This document shows positions 45,296-52,723 of a DNA stretch of 64,000 nt, piece by piece. The translations under genes and the position numbers were made by a program. The first letter of the stretch is position 1; every line of letters begins with the position of its first letter. The notes below the pieces were generated by a model that was not told the origin of the DNA, did no database searches, and was given only the letters and a program-made list of their open reading frames with translations. The DNA lies in contig NZ_JYIW01000024.1 in NCBI RefSeq assembly GCF_000956525.1, forward strand, positions 248,001 to 312,000, read 5' to 3'. The stretch is from Microbacterium oxydans. GTDB lineage: Bacteria > Actinomycetota > Actinomycetes > Actinomycetales > Microbacteriaceae.

Positions 45296-45325
45296 TGTCG
45301 ATCCTGACGGTTCCCGTTCGACGTC
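45296..45325 (+). promoter_or_regulatory. Probable ECF42-type promoter of the DGPF gene
   Basis: TGTCGA at 45296-45301, 17 nt, then CGAC at 45319-45322. As I recall it, the published ECF42 target has TGTCGA at -35 and CGA/TC at -10, so this would be an autoregulated promoter for the downstream pair. AGGAG at 45361-45365 is the ribosome-binding site. Confidence 0.6.
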
Positions 45326-45371
45326 TTCGGTGAGAGGGTCGAGAAGCCGGCCCCTGAACAAGGAGAACACC

Positions 45372-45797
45372 ATGAAGTACATGCTCATCATGCGCGCGAC
45401 CGACGAGGCCGTCGAGGCATACAAGGAGACCCCCTTCGAGCAGGTCATCGAGGCCATGGGGAAGTACAACGAGTCCATGATCAAGGCGGGCGTGCTCGCG
45501 GCCGGCGAAGGACTGACGGATGCGGCTGAGGGCTTCGTCGTCGACTTCAGCGCCGAGACCCCGCTCGTCACGGACGGCCCCTACGGTGAGACCAAGGAGC
45601 TGTTCAACGGCTTCTGGATCCTCGAGGTGTCCAGCCGCGAAGAGGCGGCGGAGTGGGCCAGCCGCGCGCCGCTCGGCAAGGGATCGTTCCTCGAGGTGCG
45701 CCGCGTGACGGATGCCTCGGACTTCCCCGCCGACAACGAGTGGATCGAGAAGGAAGCGGGCTGGCGCGAGGACCAGGCGCAGCGCGCGCAGCAGTGA
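45372..45797 (+). CDS. DGPF/YCII-related protein, ECF42 partner
   Basis: Ferredoxin-like YCII-domain protein, function unknown. 141 aa from the ATG at 45372; the longer frame upstream crosses the promoter. MKYMLIMRATDEAVEAY, then the signature VTDGPYGETKELFNGFWIL, in which the DGPF motif reads DGPY. C-terminal GSFLEVRRV. Proteins of this type are usually encoded beside, and transcribed by, ECF42 sigma factors, exactly as here. One base separates its stop from the sigma factor ATG. Confidence 0.85.
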   Translation: MKYMLIMRATDEAVEAYKETPFEQVIEAMGKYNESMIKAGVLAAGEGLTDAAEGFVVDFSAETPLVTDGPYGETKELFNGFWILEVSSREEAAEWASRAPLGKGSFLEVRRVTDASDFPADNEWIEKEAGWREDQAQRAQQ

Positions 45798-45798
45798 C

Positions 45799-47097
45799 AT
45801 GAGCGACGACGCCGCTGCCGGCAGTGCGATGGCGCGTTCCGCCCCCGTTCACGGGTCGGCGGAGCGTGCCGTCGCTGCCGTGTGGCGCATCGAGTCGGCG
45901 CGCATCATCGGTACGCTCACCCGGCTGGTCGGCGACTTCTCGCTCGCCGAGGACCTCGCGCAGGAGGCTCTCGTCGACGCGCTTCGACAGTGGCCGGTGG
46001 AAGGAATACCGCGCACGCCTGCGGCCTGGCTCACGGCCGTGGCGAAACGGAAGGCGGTCGACGGCTGGCGAAGACGTGAACGCCTCGACGATCGCATCGC
46101 CGTGATCGCCCACGACCTGGAACGCGAACAGGCCGACGCCCCGGATGCGCCGTGGGACCCGGATGCCGTCGACGACGACGTGCTGCGGCTGATCTTCATC
46201 TCGTGCCACCCGGTGCTCTCGCGGGAGGCGCAGGTCGCGCTCACCCTTCGCGTCGTGGGTGGTCTGTCGAGCGAGGAGATCGCGCGCGCCTTCCTCGTGC
46301 CGACGGCCACGGTGCAGCAGCGCATCGTCCGGGCGAAGAAGACGCTCGCAGCGGCGCACGTCCCGTTCGAGCTACCACCGCGTGAAGAGCACGCCGCTCG
46401 CCTTGGTGCGATCCTCGGGGTGCTGTACCTGATCTTCAACGAGGGCCACGCGGCCAGCAGCGGCTCCGACTGGATGCGCCCTGAGCTCGGCGAGGAGGCG
46501 ATCCGGCTCGCGCGCGTGCTGGTCGCGCTCGTGCCGGGGGAGCCGGAGGCGCACGGGCTGCTCGCGCTGATGGAGCTCACCGCGGCACGGTTCCCCGCCC
46601 GCACGGACGCCGACGGCGACCCGGTGCTGCTGGCGGACCAGGATCGCAGCCGGTGGGATCGCAGCCGTATCGCGCGGGGCCGTGCCGCCCTCGCACAGGC
46701 CGACGCCCGTGGGCGGGGCCGGGCGGCGTACAGCCTGCAGGCGGCGATCGCGGAGTGCCATGCGGTCGCCCCGTCGATCGACGAGACCGACTGGGACCGC
46801 ATCGTGCTGCTCTACGAGGCGCTGGGGCGACTCGCGCCGTCACCCGTGGTCGAGCTGAACCGGGCCGCGGCCGTCGCGATGGCGACCGGACCGGCATCCG
46901 CTCTCCGCATCATCGACCAGCTCGACGCCTCGGGGGCGCTTCGCGGCTACCACCTGTTGCCCGCCACCCGTGGGGAGCTGCTGCTGCGGCTCGGCCGTGA
47001 GCAGGAGGCCAGGAGCGAGTTCGCGGTCGCCGCTGGTCTCGCCGGGAACGACCGCGAGCGGAAGCTGCTGGAGCAGAAGTCCCGGGGGACAGACTGA
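45799..47097 (+). CDS. ECF42-like RNA polymerase sigma factor with C-terminal extension
   Basis: 432 aa, more than twice a minimal ECF sigma. Region 2 has GDFSLAEDLAQEALVDAL and AWLTAVAKRKAVDGWRRRER; region 4 has LTLRVVGGLSSEEIARAF and TVQQRIVRAKKTL. The remaining ~230 residues form an alpha-helical TPR-like extension (GEPEAHGLLALMELTAARF, LLYEALGRLAPSPVVELNRA). This extended form typifies group ECF42, which lacks a classical anti-sigma factor; the extension is thought to control activity. ATG at 45799 is 1 nt after the DGPF stop. Confidence 0.87.
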   Translation: MSDDAAAGSAMARSAPVHGSAERAVAAVWRIESARIIGTLTRLVGDFSLAEDLAQEALVDALRQWPVEGIPRTPAAWLTAVAKRKAVDGWRRRERLDDRIAVIAHDLEREQADAPDAPWDPDAVDDDVLRLIFISCHPVLSREAQVALTLRVVGGLSSEEIARAFLVPTATVQQRIVRAKKTLAAAHVPFELPPREEHAARLGAILGVLYLIFNEGHAASSGSDWMRPELGEEAIRLARVLVALVPGEPEAHGLLALMELTAARFPARTDADGDPVLLADQDRSRWDRSRIARGRAALAQADARGRGRAAYSLQAAIAECHAVAPSIDETDWDRIVLLYEALGRLAPSPVVELNRAAAVAMATGPASALRIIDQLDASGALRGYHLLPATRGELLLRLGREQEARSEFAVAAGLAGNDRERKLLEQKSRGTD

Positions 47098-47140
47098 TCG
47101 CCCCCTCCGACAGCGCATGTGCTGCCGGAGAGGGCGATCA
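47095..47140. terminator. Bidirectional terminator hairpin
   Basis: Arms 47095-47114 and 47121-47140 pair at 18 of 20 positions around GCATGT. The left arm begins at the sigma factor's TGA stop, and the right side is 20 nt past the end of the convergent GlsB gene. Confidence 0.82.
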
Positions 47141-47160
47141 TCTGATGACGTGAGCAGACG

Positions 47161-47433
47161 TCAGCTGCGAGCCTTGCTGCCGCGACCGACGATCAGGCCG
47201 TAGATCAGCAGCACGATGATCGAGCCGCCGATGGCGAGGAGCCAGGTGCCGAGGTCCCAGAACTCCGTGAGCGGACGGTTCAGGATGAGGCTGCCGAGCC
47301 ATCCGCCGAGCAGGGCGCCGACGACGCCGAGCAGCAGCGTGATGAACCAGCCGCCGCCCTGCTTGCCGGGAAGGATCAGCTTGGCGATGGCTCCGGCGAT
47401 GAGGCCGAGAAGAAGAAATCCGAGGAAACTCAT
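47161..47433 (-). CDS. GlsB/YeaQ/YmgE family stress membrane protein
   Basis: Small membrane protein, 90 aa from the ATG at 47433 with AAGGAGC upstream; the frame extends further but without a site. MSFLGFLLLGLIAGAIAKLI-type start, LPGKQGGGWF, GVVGALLGGWLG and a last helix LLAIGGSIIVLLIYGLIVGR give three short TM segments with the glycine-rich middle one, as in transglycosylase-associated (GlsB) proteins. The role in envelope stress is known for the family only in general terms. Confidence 0.87.
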   Translation of the reverse strand: MSFLGFLLLGLIAGAIAKLILPGKQGGGWFITLLLGVVGALLGGWLGSLILNRPLTEFWDLGTWLLAIGGSIIVLLIYGLIVGRGSKARS

Positions 47434-47561
47434 GGTTTGCTCCTTGTTTGCTGTGGAGGACTCCCAGGGTGCCGGGGGTCCGAGAGACCACTCTTCACCA
47501 GATTCATAGAATCCGCGAAAAAGGCGCACCCCCTTGCGCGCAGGCACCTGGATATGAGAAA

Positions 47562-47589
47562 GGCCCGCCTCCCTCGGGGGAGACGGGCC
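47562..47589 (-). terminator. Terminator of the Bax-inhibitor-1 gene
   Basis: GGCCCG-C-CTCCC (47562-47573) pairs with GGGAG-A-CGGGCC (47578-47589) with one mismatch. On the minus strand it is followed by CCTTTCTC, a short pyrimidine tract. Confidence 0.72.
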
Positions 47590-47616
47590 GTTCGGACGTC
47601 CGTGCGGTGCCTGGCC

Positions 47617-48522
47617 TCAGTTGTTGCCGCGGGCGATCGCGATGATGCGGAGGATCTCGACGTAGAGCCAGACGACCGTGACCATGATGCCGAAGGCGCC
47701 GAGCCAGCCGTACTTGCGGGGAGCGCCGTTGCGCACACCCTGCTGGATCTGGTCGAAGTCGAGCACCAGCGAGTACGCGGCCATGATGACCACGAGCACA
47801 CCGATGATCAGGCCGAGCGGGATGCCGGCGATCGTCGAGCTGTAGAGGCCGAAGGCGTTGTCGTTGATGCCGGTCCACATCAGGACCAGGTTGAGCAGCG
47901 AGAAGACGAGGTAGCCGCCCATCGCGATCAGGAAGACCTTGGTCGCCTTCTTCGAGGCGCGGACCTTGCCGCTCGCGAAGAGCACCAGCGTCACCGCGAC
48001 GACTGCGACGGTCGCGAGCGTGGCCTGCATGACGATGCCGGGCCAGCGGACCTCGAAGAACGATGAGATGCCACCGATGAAGAGGCCCTCGAATGCGGCG
48101 TAGGCGAAGATCAGCGCGGGGCGCACCTTCTTGCGCGAGGTGAAGGTGATGACCATCGCGAGCACGAAGCCACCGAGCGCGCCGACGATCCACGGCAGCA
48201 TCGAGACGCCGCGGGTCGGATCGAACTGGGTGCCGCCGAGGGTCCACACCCAGCCGACGGCTGCGGTGACGAGGAGGATGGCGAACAGGCCGGCCGTCTT
48301 CCACACCGTGTCCTCGACGGACATGCGGTCGGTCTCGATGGCACCGGCGGGCGGAGCGGCGTACATGCCCTCCAGCTGTGCGTTGGCGGCGGCGTCCATC
48401 GTCCCGTGCTGGAAGGAGGCGGCCTGCGCACCCTGAGCAGCCTGGGGTCCGCCCGGGTAGGTCGCGACGTTCCGCGGATCCTGCTTCTGGAACGCCGGGT
48501 TGTTGAATGCGAAGTTGCTCAT
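47617..48522 (-). CDS. Bax inhibitor-1/YccA family membrane protein
   Basis: Integral membrane protein of the TMBIM/YetJ fold (pH-sensitive calcium leak in B. subtilis YetJ). 301 aa from the ATG at 48522. The first ~95 residues are cytoplasmic and rich in Asn, Gln and Ala (AFNNPAFQKQDPRN). Seven TM segments follow, with FAYAAFEGLFIGGISSFFE and VLDFDQIQQGVRNGAP near the end, which holds the conserved acidic residues. No partner gene. Intergenic DNA on either side holds only the terminator described. Confidence 0.87.
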   Translation of the reverse strand: MSNFAFNNPAFQKQDPRNVATYPGGPQAAQGAQAASFQHGTMDAAANAQLEGMYAAPPAGAIETDRMSVEDTVWKTAGLFAILLVTAAVGWVWTLGGTQFDPTRGVSMLPWIVGALGGFVLAMVITFTSRKKVRPALIFAYAAFEGLFIGGISSFFEVRWPGIVMQATLATVAVVAVTLVLFASGKVRASKKATKVFLIAMGGYLVFSLLNLVLMWTGINDNAFGLYSSTIAGIPLGLIIGVLVVIMAAYSLVLDFDQIQQGVRNGAPRKYGWLGAFGIMVTVVWLYVEILRIIAIARGNN

Positions 48523-48598
48523 GGTGGGCCTCACTCCAAAGGGGGTCGTAGGTCGCTTACGTCTACGATACTCGGGCGGTCGTGTCGCGGGGGTGTTC

Positions 48599-48604
48599 TA
48601 CGCT
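48599..48604 (+). promoter_or_regulatory. -10 element TACGCT, leaderless glycerophosphodiesterase promoter
   Basis: TACGCT ends 6 nt before the GTG at 48611. Confidence 0.5.
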
Positions 48605-48610
48605 GAGAGC

Positions 48611-49597
48611 GTGCCCAGGAAATCACCGCTCGTGATCGGACACCGGGGAGCGCCCGGCTACCGTCCTGAGCACAGCAGATCGTCGTACGAGCTCGCCTTC
48701 GCGATGGGCGTCGACGCCGTGGAACCCGACATCGTGGCCACGAAGGACGGTGTGCTGGTGGTCCGCCACGAGAACGAGATCTCGGGCACGACCGATGTCG
48801 CGACGCATCCGGAGTTCGCTGAGCGCAAGACCACGAAGCGCGTCGACGGCGAGGCGTTGACCGGCTGGTTCACCGAGGACTTCACCTGGGACGAGCTCTC
48901 TGCGCTCCGAACCCGTGAGCGCCTGCCCGAGGTGCGGGCGTCGAGCGCGAGCTTCGACGGCGCCCAGGGCATCCTGCGACTCACCGACCTGCTCGACCTC
49001 GTGCGGGCGGCGTCGATCGAGCACGGCCGCGAGATCGGCATCGTGCTCGAGGTGAAGCATGCGACGTACTTCGCCGGCATCGGACTCGACCTCGTGCCGC
49101 TGATCGCCCGCGACCTGCGTGCTGGCGGATGGGCCGATGGTGAGCTGCCGCTCGTGATCGAGTCGTTCGAGTCGACCGTGCTGGGTCAGTTGCGCGACAC
49201 CGGCATCAGCGCCTCGTACATCTACCTGATCGAGGCGTCGGGCCGGGCGTACGATCTGCTGTCAGCGCAGGGCAAGAAGGCGCAGACGTACAAGGCGACC
49301 GTGACGCCGCAGGGCATGAACGGGCTGGTCGGGAAGGTCGACGGCATCAGCGTCAGCAAGAAGATGCTGCTCGCACGGGGCAATACGATCGTCCAGGATG
49401 CGCATGCCCGCGGCCTGCAGGTCTTCACGTGGACGTGCCGCCCGGAGAACGCGTTCCTCGCTGCGGAGTTCCGTGGTCCCGGCGGCAAGGACGCCTATGG
49501 CGACTACGAGGCGGAGTGGGACGTCATCCGGCGTACCGGCGTCGACGGGGTGTTCGTCGATCACCCCGATCTCGGCGTGGACTTCTTCCGCGACTGA
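48611..49597 (+). CDS. Glycerophosphodiester phosphodiesterase
   Basis: Hydrolyses glycerophosphodiesters to glycerol 3-phosphate and an alcohol. 328 aa. IGHRGAPGYRPEHS contains the catalytic His and Arg, AVEPDIVATKDGVLVVRHE contains the metal ligands and second histidine. A ~60-residue insert (TDVATHPEFAERK to RLPEVRASS) is the variant seen in larger GlpQ-type members. There is no signal peptide, so it acts in the cytoplasm. The GTG start at 48611 fits the leaderless promoter; the longer upstream frame overlaps the divergent gene's promoter. Confidence 0.88.
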   Translation: MPRKSPLVIGHRGAPGYRPEHSRSSYELAFAMGVDAVEPDIVATKDGVLVVRHENEISGTTDVATHPEFAERKTTKRVDGEALTGWFTEDFTWDELSALRTRERLPEVRASSASFDGAQGILRLTDLLDLVRAASIEHGREIGIVLEVKHATYFAGIGLDLVPLIARDLRAGGWADGELPLVIESFESTVLGQLRDTGISASYIYLIEASGRAYDLLSAQGKKAQTYKATVTPQGMNGLVGKVDGISVSKKMLLARGNTIVQDAHARGLQVFTWTCRPENAFLAAEFRGPGGKDAYGDYEAEWDVIRRTGVDGVFVDHPDLGVDFFRD

Positions 49598-49618
49598 CCC
49601 GGTCGCCGGAGCGGGCCG

Positions 49619-50080
49619 TCAGAGCGGTCCGAGCACGTCGACCACGTCGCGCTCGAGCGAGAGCGCGCGCAGCGGCGTCAGGATCTCGCGCTCCTCGAAG
49701 CGGAAATGCGACTCCATGATCGCCCCGATGCCGTCGAGGTGCCGCCCGATCGACGCGTGATCCTCATCGCGTTCGGCGGCGCCCCGCAGCGCCTGCAACA
49801 GATGCGCGAGCATCGAGTGGTCCTGCATGAGCGTGTCGATCACGCCGCCGAGTTCCGGATGCTCGGCTCGCAACGCCGGGAACAGGGTGCGGTCCTCGCT
49901 CAGGTGATGGCCGTCGAGCGCCGTGCAGAAGCCGATGCAGAACAGCGTCAACTCGCGCGCGGCATCCGGTGCCTCCTCACCGCGGGCGAGTGCCTCGCGG
50001 GTGGCGGCGAGCGCGGCGCGCAGCCGGGTGTGGGCGTCGCGCAGCTCCTGATCCCAGGCGTGCAGGCGGGCGGCATCCAT
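49619..50080 (-). CDS. Hemerythrin HHE domain protein
   Basis: Four-helix non-haem diiron protein, 153 aa; roles range from oxygen or NO sensing to iron storage. The metal ligands appear as LDGHHLSEDRTLFP, LMQDHSMLAHLL and ESHFRFEEREIL. The start ATG at 50080 lies 6 nt after TAGACT on its strand (50092-50087). It converges on the glycerophosphodiesterase with a 21-nt gap. No redox partner is adjacent. Confidence 0.85.
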   Translation of the reverse strand: MDAARLHAWDQELRDAHTRLRAALAATREALARGEEAPDAARELTLFCIGFCTALDGHHLSEDRTLFPALRAEHPELGGVIDTLMQDHSMLAHLLQALRGAAERDEDHASIGRHLDGIGAIMESHFRFEEREILTPLRALSLERDVVDVLGPL

Positions 50081-50086
50081 CGCGTC

Positions 50087-50092
50087 AGTCTA
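50087..50092 (-). promoter_or_regulatory. -10 element TAGACT, leaderless hemerythrin promoter
   Basis: On the minus strand TAGACT is followed by 6 nt and the ATG at 50080. Confidence 0.5.
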
Positions 50093-50116
50093 GGCGGGTG
50101 CCCGTTCCCGACGTGG

Positions 50117-50515
50117 TCAGAGCGTACGGTCGAAGGCGCCCCTGCGCGTCGAGACGATCTCCTTGCCCAGTGGCGCGAGCGACACCGGCACCATCTTGAA
50201 GTCGGCGATCCCCATCGGGATGCCGATGATCGTGATGCACAGCGCGAGTCCGGAGATGATGTGCCCGATCGCGAGCCACCAGCCGGCGAGGATCACCCAG
50301 AGCACGTTGCCGAGGAAGGATCCGACGCCGGACGTCGGCTTGCTCACGACCTCGCGGCCGAACGGCCAGATCGCATAGCGTGCGATGCGGAACGAGGCGA
50401 TCGCCCAAGGGATCGTCACGATCGGGATGCACAGCAGCACACCGGCCAGCAGGTAGCCGAGGAACAGGGCCCAGCCGGCCAGGATGACCCAGATGACGTT
50501 GAGGATCGTGCGCAT
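50117..50515 (-). CDS. YccF domain membrane protein
   Basis: Function unknown. 132 aa. The domain occurs twice: MRTILNVIWVILAGWALFLG at the start and LGNVLWVILAGWWLAIGHI in the second half, each followed by a helix with a proline-rich CIPIVTIPWAIA or CITIIGIPMGIA turn and the sequence RYAIWPFGREV or VSLAPLGKEI. Three to four TM segments. A CATGAT hexamer lies 6 nt before the ATG on the minus strand (50527-50522), so it may also be leaderless. Confidence 0.85.
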   Translation of the reverse strand: MRTILNVIWVILAGWALFLGYLLAGVLLCIPIVTIPWAIASFRIARYAIWPFGREVVSKPTSGVGSFLGNVLWVILAGWWLAIGHIISGLALCITIIGIPMGIADFKMVPVSLAPLGKEIVSTRRGAFDRTL

Positions 50516-50592
50516 GACCCGATCATGTCATCCATGCGGCGTCGCGGCTGAGCATCCGCCCGGAGGTCAGCGGGTCGGTGCCCTCCCGATGC

Positions 50593-50598
50593 CAGACT
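50593..50598 (+). promoter_or_regulatory. -10-like CAGACT before the ABC ATPase gene
   Basis: CAGACT ends 6 nt before the ATG at 50605, the same spacing as the leaderless genes, with a T-to-C change at the first position. Confidence 0.4.
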
Positions 50599-50604
50599 GG
50601 CCGC

Positions 50605-51567
50605 ATGAGTGGAATCGTGGTCGACGCCGTCAGCAGGTCGTTCGGATCGGTCCAGGCGGTTCGCTCCGCGACCTTCCGTGCCGAGCAGGGGCGGGTCACC
50701 GGTCTCGTCGGGCCGAACGGCGCGGGCAAGACGACGCTGCTGCTGATGCTCGCCTCGCTGCTGGCTCCCGATACCGGGAGCATCCGCATCGGCGATGTGG
50801 ATCCGATGGTCGACACCCTCGCCGCCCGGCGCCTGCTCGGCTGGATGCCGGATGCGCTCGGTGCCTGGCCATCGCTGACCGCGCGCGAGACGATCGTCAC
50901 GACAGCGCGGCTCTACGGGATCTCGCCGACGGATGCCGCCGCGCGCGCCACCGAGCTGCTCGCTCTCGTGGGGCTCGATGAACACGCCGATTCCCCGGCC
51001 AGGGTGCTGTCACGAGGGCAGAAGCAGAAGCTCGGTCTCGCTCGCGCGCTCGTGCACGACCCGCAGGTGCTGCTGCTCGACGAGCCGGCATCCGGACTGG
51101 ACCCGGAGGCGCGTGTGCAGCTGCGGGTGCTCCTGCGGCGTCTTGCGGCAGAGGGACGCACGATCCTGATCTCGAGCCACATCCTGTCGGAGCTCGAGGA
51201 GGTCGTCGACGATGCGGTGTTCCTCGTCGCCGGCTCGGTGGTCGACGGTGCCCCGGCGCAGGCGAGCATCCGTGCCTGGCGGCTGCGTCTCGCGGGGGCG
51301 AGCGCCGAACGGCTGCGCGCCGACACCTGGCAGATCGCATCGGCCCTGGGTGTGAGTCCAGACGTGCTCGTGGCCGATCGCGGTGCCGTGCTGATCGGTT
51401 TCGACGACGAGGGTTCCGCGGTCGACGCACTCCGCCGACTGATCGAGGCCGGTCTCCCGGTGTCGGAGTTCGCCCCGGCGCAGAGCGCGCTCGAGCACAC
51501 GTTCCTGAACCTCCGGCCCCGCGCCGACCCGCCTGCATCTTCGACCCCGACGGAGGCCGGCGCATGA
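50605..51567 (+). CDS. ABC exporter ATP-binding protein
   Basis: ATPase of a two-gene ABC-2-like exporter. 320 aa. Walker A GLVGPNGAGKTTLLLML, signature VLSRGQKQKLGLARAL (Arg in place of the usual Gly after Ser), Walker B VLLLDEPASGLDPEAR, then ISSHILSELEEVVDDAVFL. The ~80-residue C-terminal part is a variable regulatory segment. ATG 50605 chosen for position 6 nt after CAGACT. It overlaps the permease start by 4 nt. Substrate unknown. Confidence 0.87.
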   Translation: MSGIVVDAVSRSFGSVQAVRSATFRAEQGRVTGLVGPNGAGKTTLLLMLASLLAPDTGSIRIGDVDPMVDTLAARRLLGWMPDALGAWPSLTARETIVTTARLYGISPTDAAARATELLALVGLDEHADSPARVLSRGQKQKLGLARALVHDPQVLLLDEPASGLDPEARVQLRVLLRRLAAEGRTILISSHILSELEEVVDDAVFLVAGSVVDGAPAQASIRAWRLRLAGASAERLRADTWQIASALGVSPDVLVADRGAVLIGFDDEGSAVDALRRLIEAGLPVSEFAPAQSALEHTFLNLRPRADPPASSTPTEAGA

Positions 51568-52595
51568 GCATCTCCCACATCACCACGATCGCCCGACTCG
51601 AGTTGACGCAGCGGCTGCGCAGCGTCGGTTGGTACGTGCTGCTCGGCGTCTTCGGCGTCGTCCTGCTCGGTGTCACCGTGCTCGCATTCGCCGTCTACGC
51701 CTGGGGCGACTCCGTCGGTGCCGGCGTCTACTCGATCGTCGTCAACATGGTGCTGCTGCTGGTGGTGCTCGTCTCGCCGACGCTGAGCGGCAACGCGATC
51801 AACGGTGACCGGGACGCCGCGACGCTCGCCGCGGTCCAGGTGACCGCAGCGACGACCGGCGACATCATGCTCGGCAAGCTCCTCGCCGCCATCGCGACCG
51901 GTGGCGCCTTCCTCGTCGTGGCGCTGCCCTTCCTGGCGTTCTCCCTCGTCGGCGGCGGGGCCGACGCGCTCGTGCTGCTCATCTCGCTGCTCGTGCTCGT
52001 GGTCGAGATCGTCATCGTGGCCGCCATCGGCGTCGGGTTGAGCGGTCTCATCGCGCGGCCGCTCTTCTCGGTCGCCGCGACCTACCTGGTGGTCGCGGGT
52101 CTCGTGATCGGCACGCTGATCGCCTTCTCGCTCGGCGGCATGGCCGTGCGCACCGAGACGACGACCTACTCCAGGCCGTACGACGCCAGGGGTGAGGTCA
52201 TCTGCGACCGCTGGGACGAGTCGACCTCCGAGTCGCCCCGCTTCGATCTGGTCTGGTGGGTGCTCGCCGCCAACCCGTTCGTCGTGCTCGCGGATGCCAC
52301 CCCGACCGAGTTCACCGATGATGGATACCCGGTCGATCTGTTCGGCCAGATCAAGCTCGGGGTCCGCACCGCGCAACAGCCTCCGTCGGAGCTGCGATGG
52401 GACGACTGCGTCCCGATGTACCTGCAACAGGAGAACCCGATGCCGACACCGCGCGAGACGATCGAGTCGACTGTGCCGAGCTGGTTCGTGGGACTCGGTG
52501 TGCAGCTCGTGCTCGCCGGCGGACTGTTCGCCGGAGCCTGGGCGCGCACTCGCACCCCGGCGAAGCGGCTGCCGCCTGGAACCCGCATCGCCTGA
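51564..52595 (+). CDS. ABC exporter permease
   Basis: Membrane subunit for the ATPase before it. 343 aa. Six TM segments: residues ~20-45, 55-75, 100-125, 130-155, 160-185 and a C-terminal helix near 315-332. Between the fifth and last lies a ~115-residue outer loop with a pair of Cys (EVICDRWDES and WDDCVPMY) that could form a disulphide. NAINGDRDAATLAAVQVTAA is the usual cytoplasmic motif of the ABC-2 class. No other neighbours hint at the cargo. Confidence 0.83.
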   Translation: MSISHITTIARLELTQRLRSVGWYVLLGVFGVVLLGVTVLAFAVYAWGDSVGAGVYSIVVNMVLLLVVLVSPTLSGNAINGDRDAATLAAVQVTAATTGDIMLGKLLAAIATGGAFLVVALPFLAFSLVGGGADALVLLISLLVLVVEIVIVAAIGVGLSGLIARPLFSVAATYLVVAGLVIGTLIAFSLGGMAVRTETTTYSRPYDARGEVICDRWDESTSESPRFDLVWWVLAANPFVVLADATPTEFTDDGYPVDLFGQIKLGVRTAQQPPSELRWDDCVPMYLQQENPMPTPRETIESTVPSWFVGLGVQLVLAGGLFAGAWARTRTPAKRLPPGTRIA

Positions 52596-52684
52596 CCGCC
52601 ACGCGGTGACGCGGGACAACGGCAACCCCGCGTTCACTCGGCGTACATCGCCGAGCCGTGCGTCGGCCATGCGGTGTCGATGGT

Positions 52685-52716
52685 CTGATCGGGTACCCGT
52701 CTGCATACCCGATCAG
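52685..52716 (+). promoter_or_regulatory. 11-bp perfect hairpin next to the ribosome-binding site
   Basis: CTGATCGGGTA (52685-52695), 10-nt loop, TACCCGATCAG (52706-52716). The right arm runs into AGGAG (52715-52719), which is the ribosome-binding site for the ATG at 52724. It may be a repressor operator or an RNA structure limiting translation. Confidence 0.6.
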
Positions 52717-52723
52717 GAGTCCC

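Noticed and set aside
45712-45798. Longer start for the sigma factor
   Set aside because: The frame extends into the DGPF gene; ATG 45799, directly after that stop, gives a normal N-terminus.
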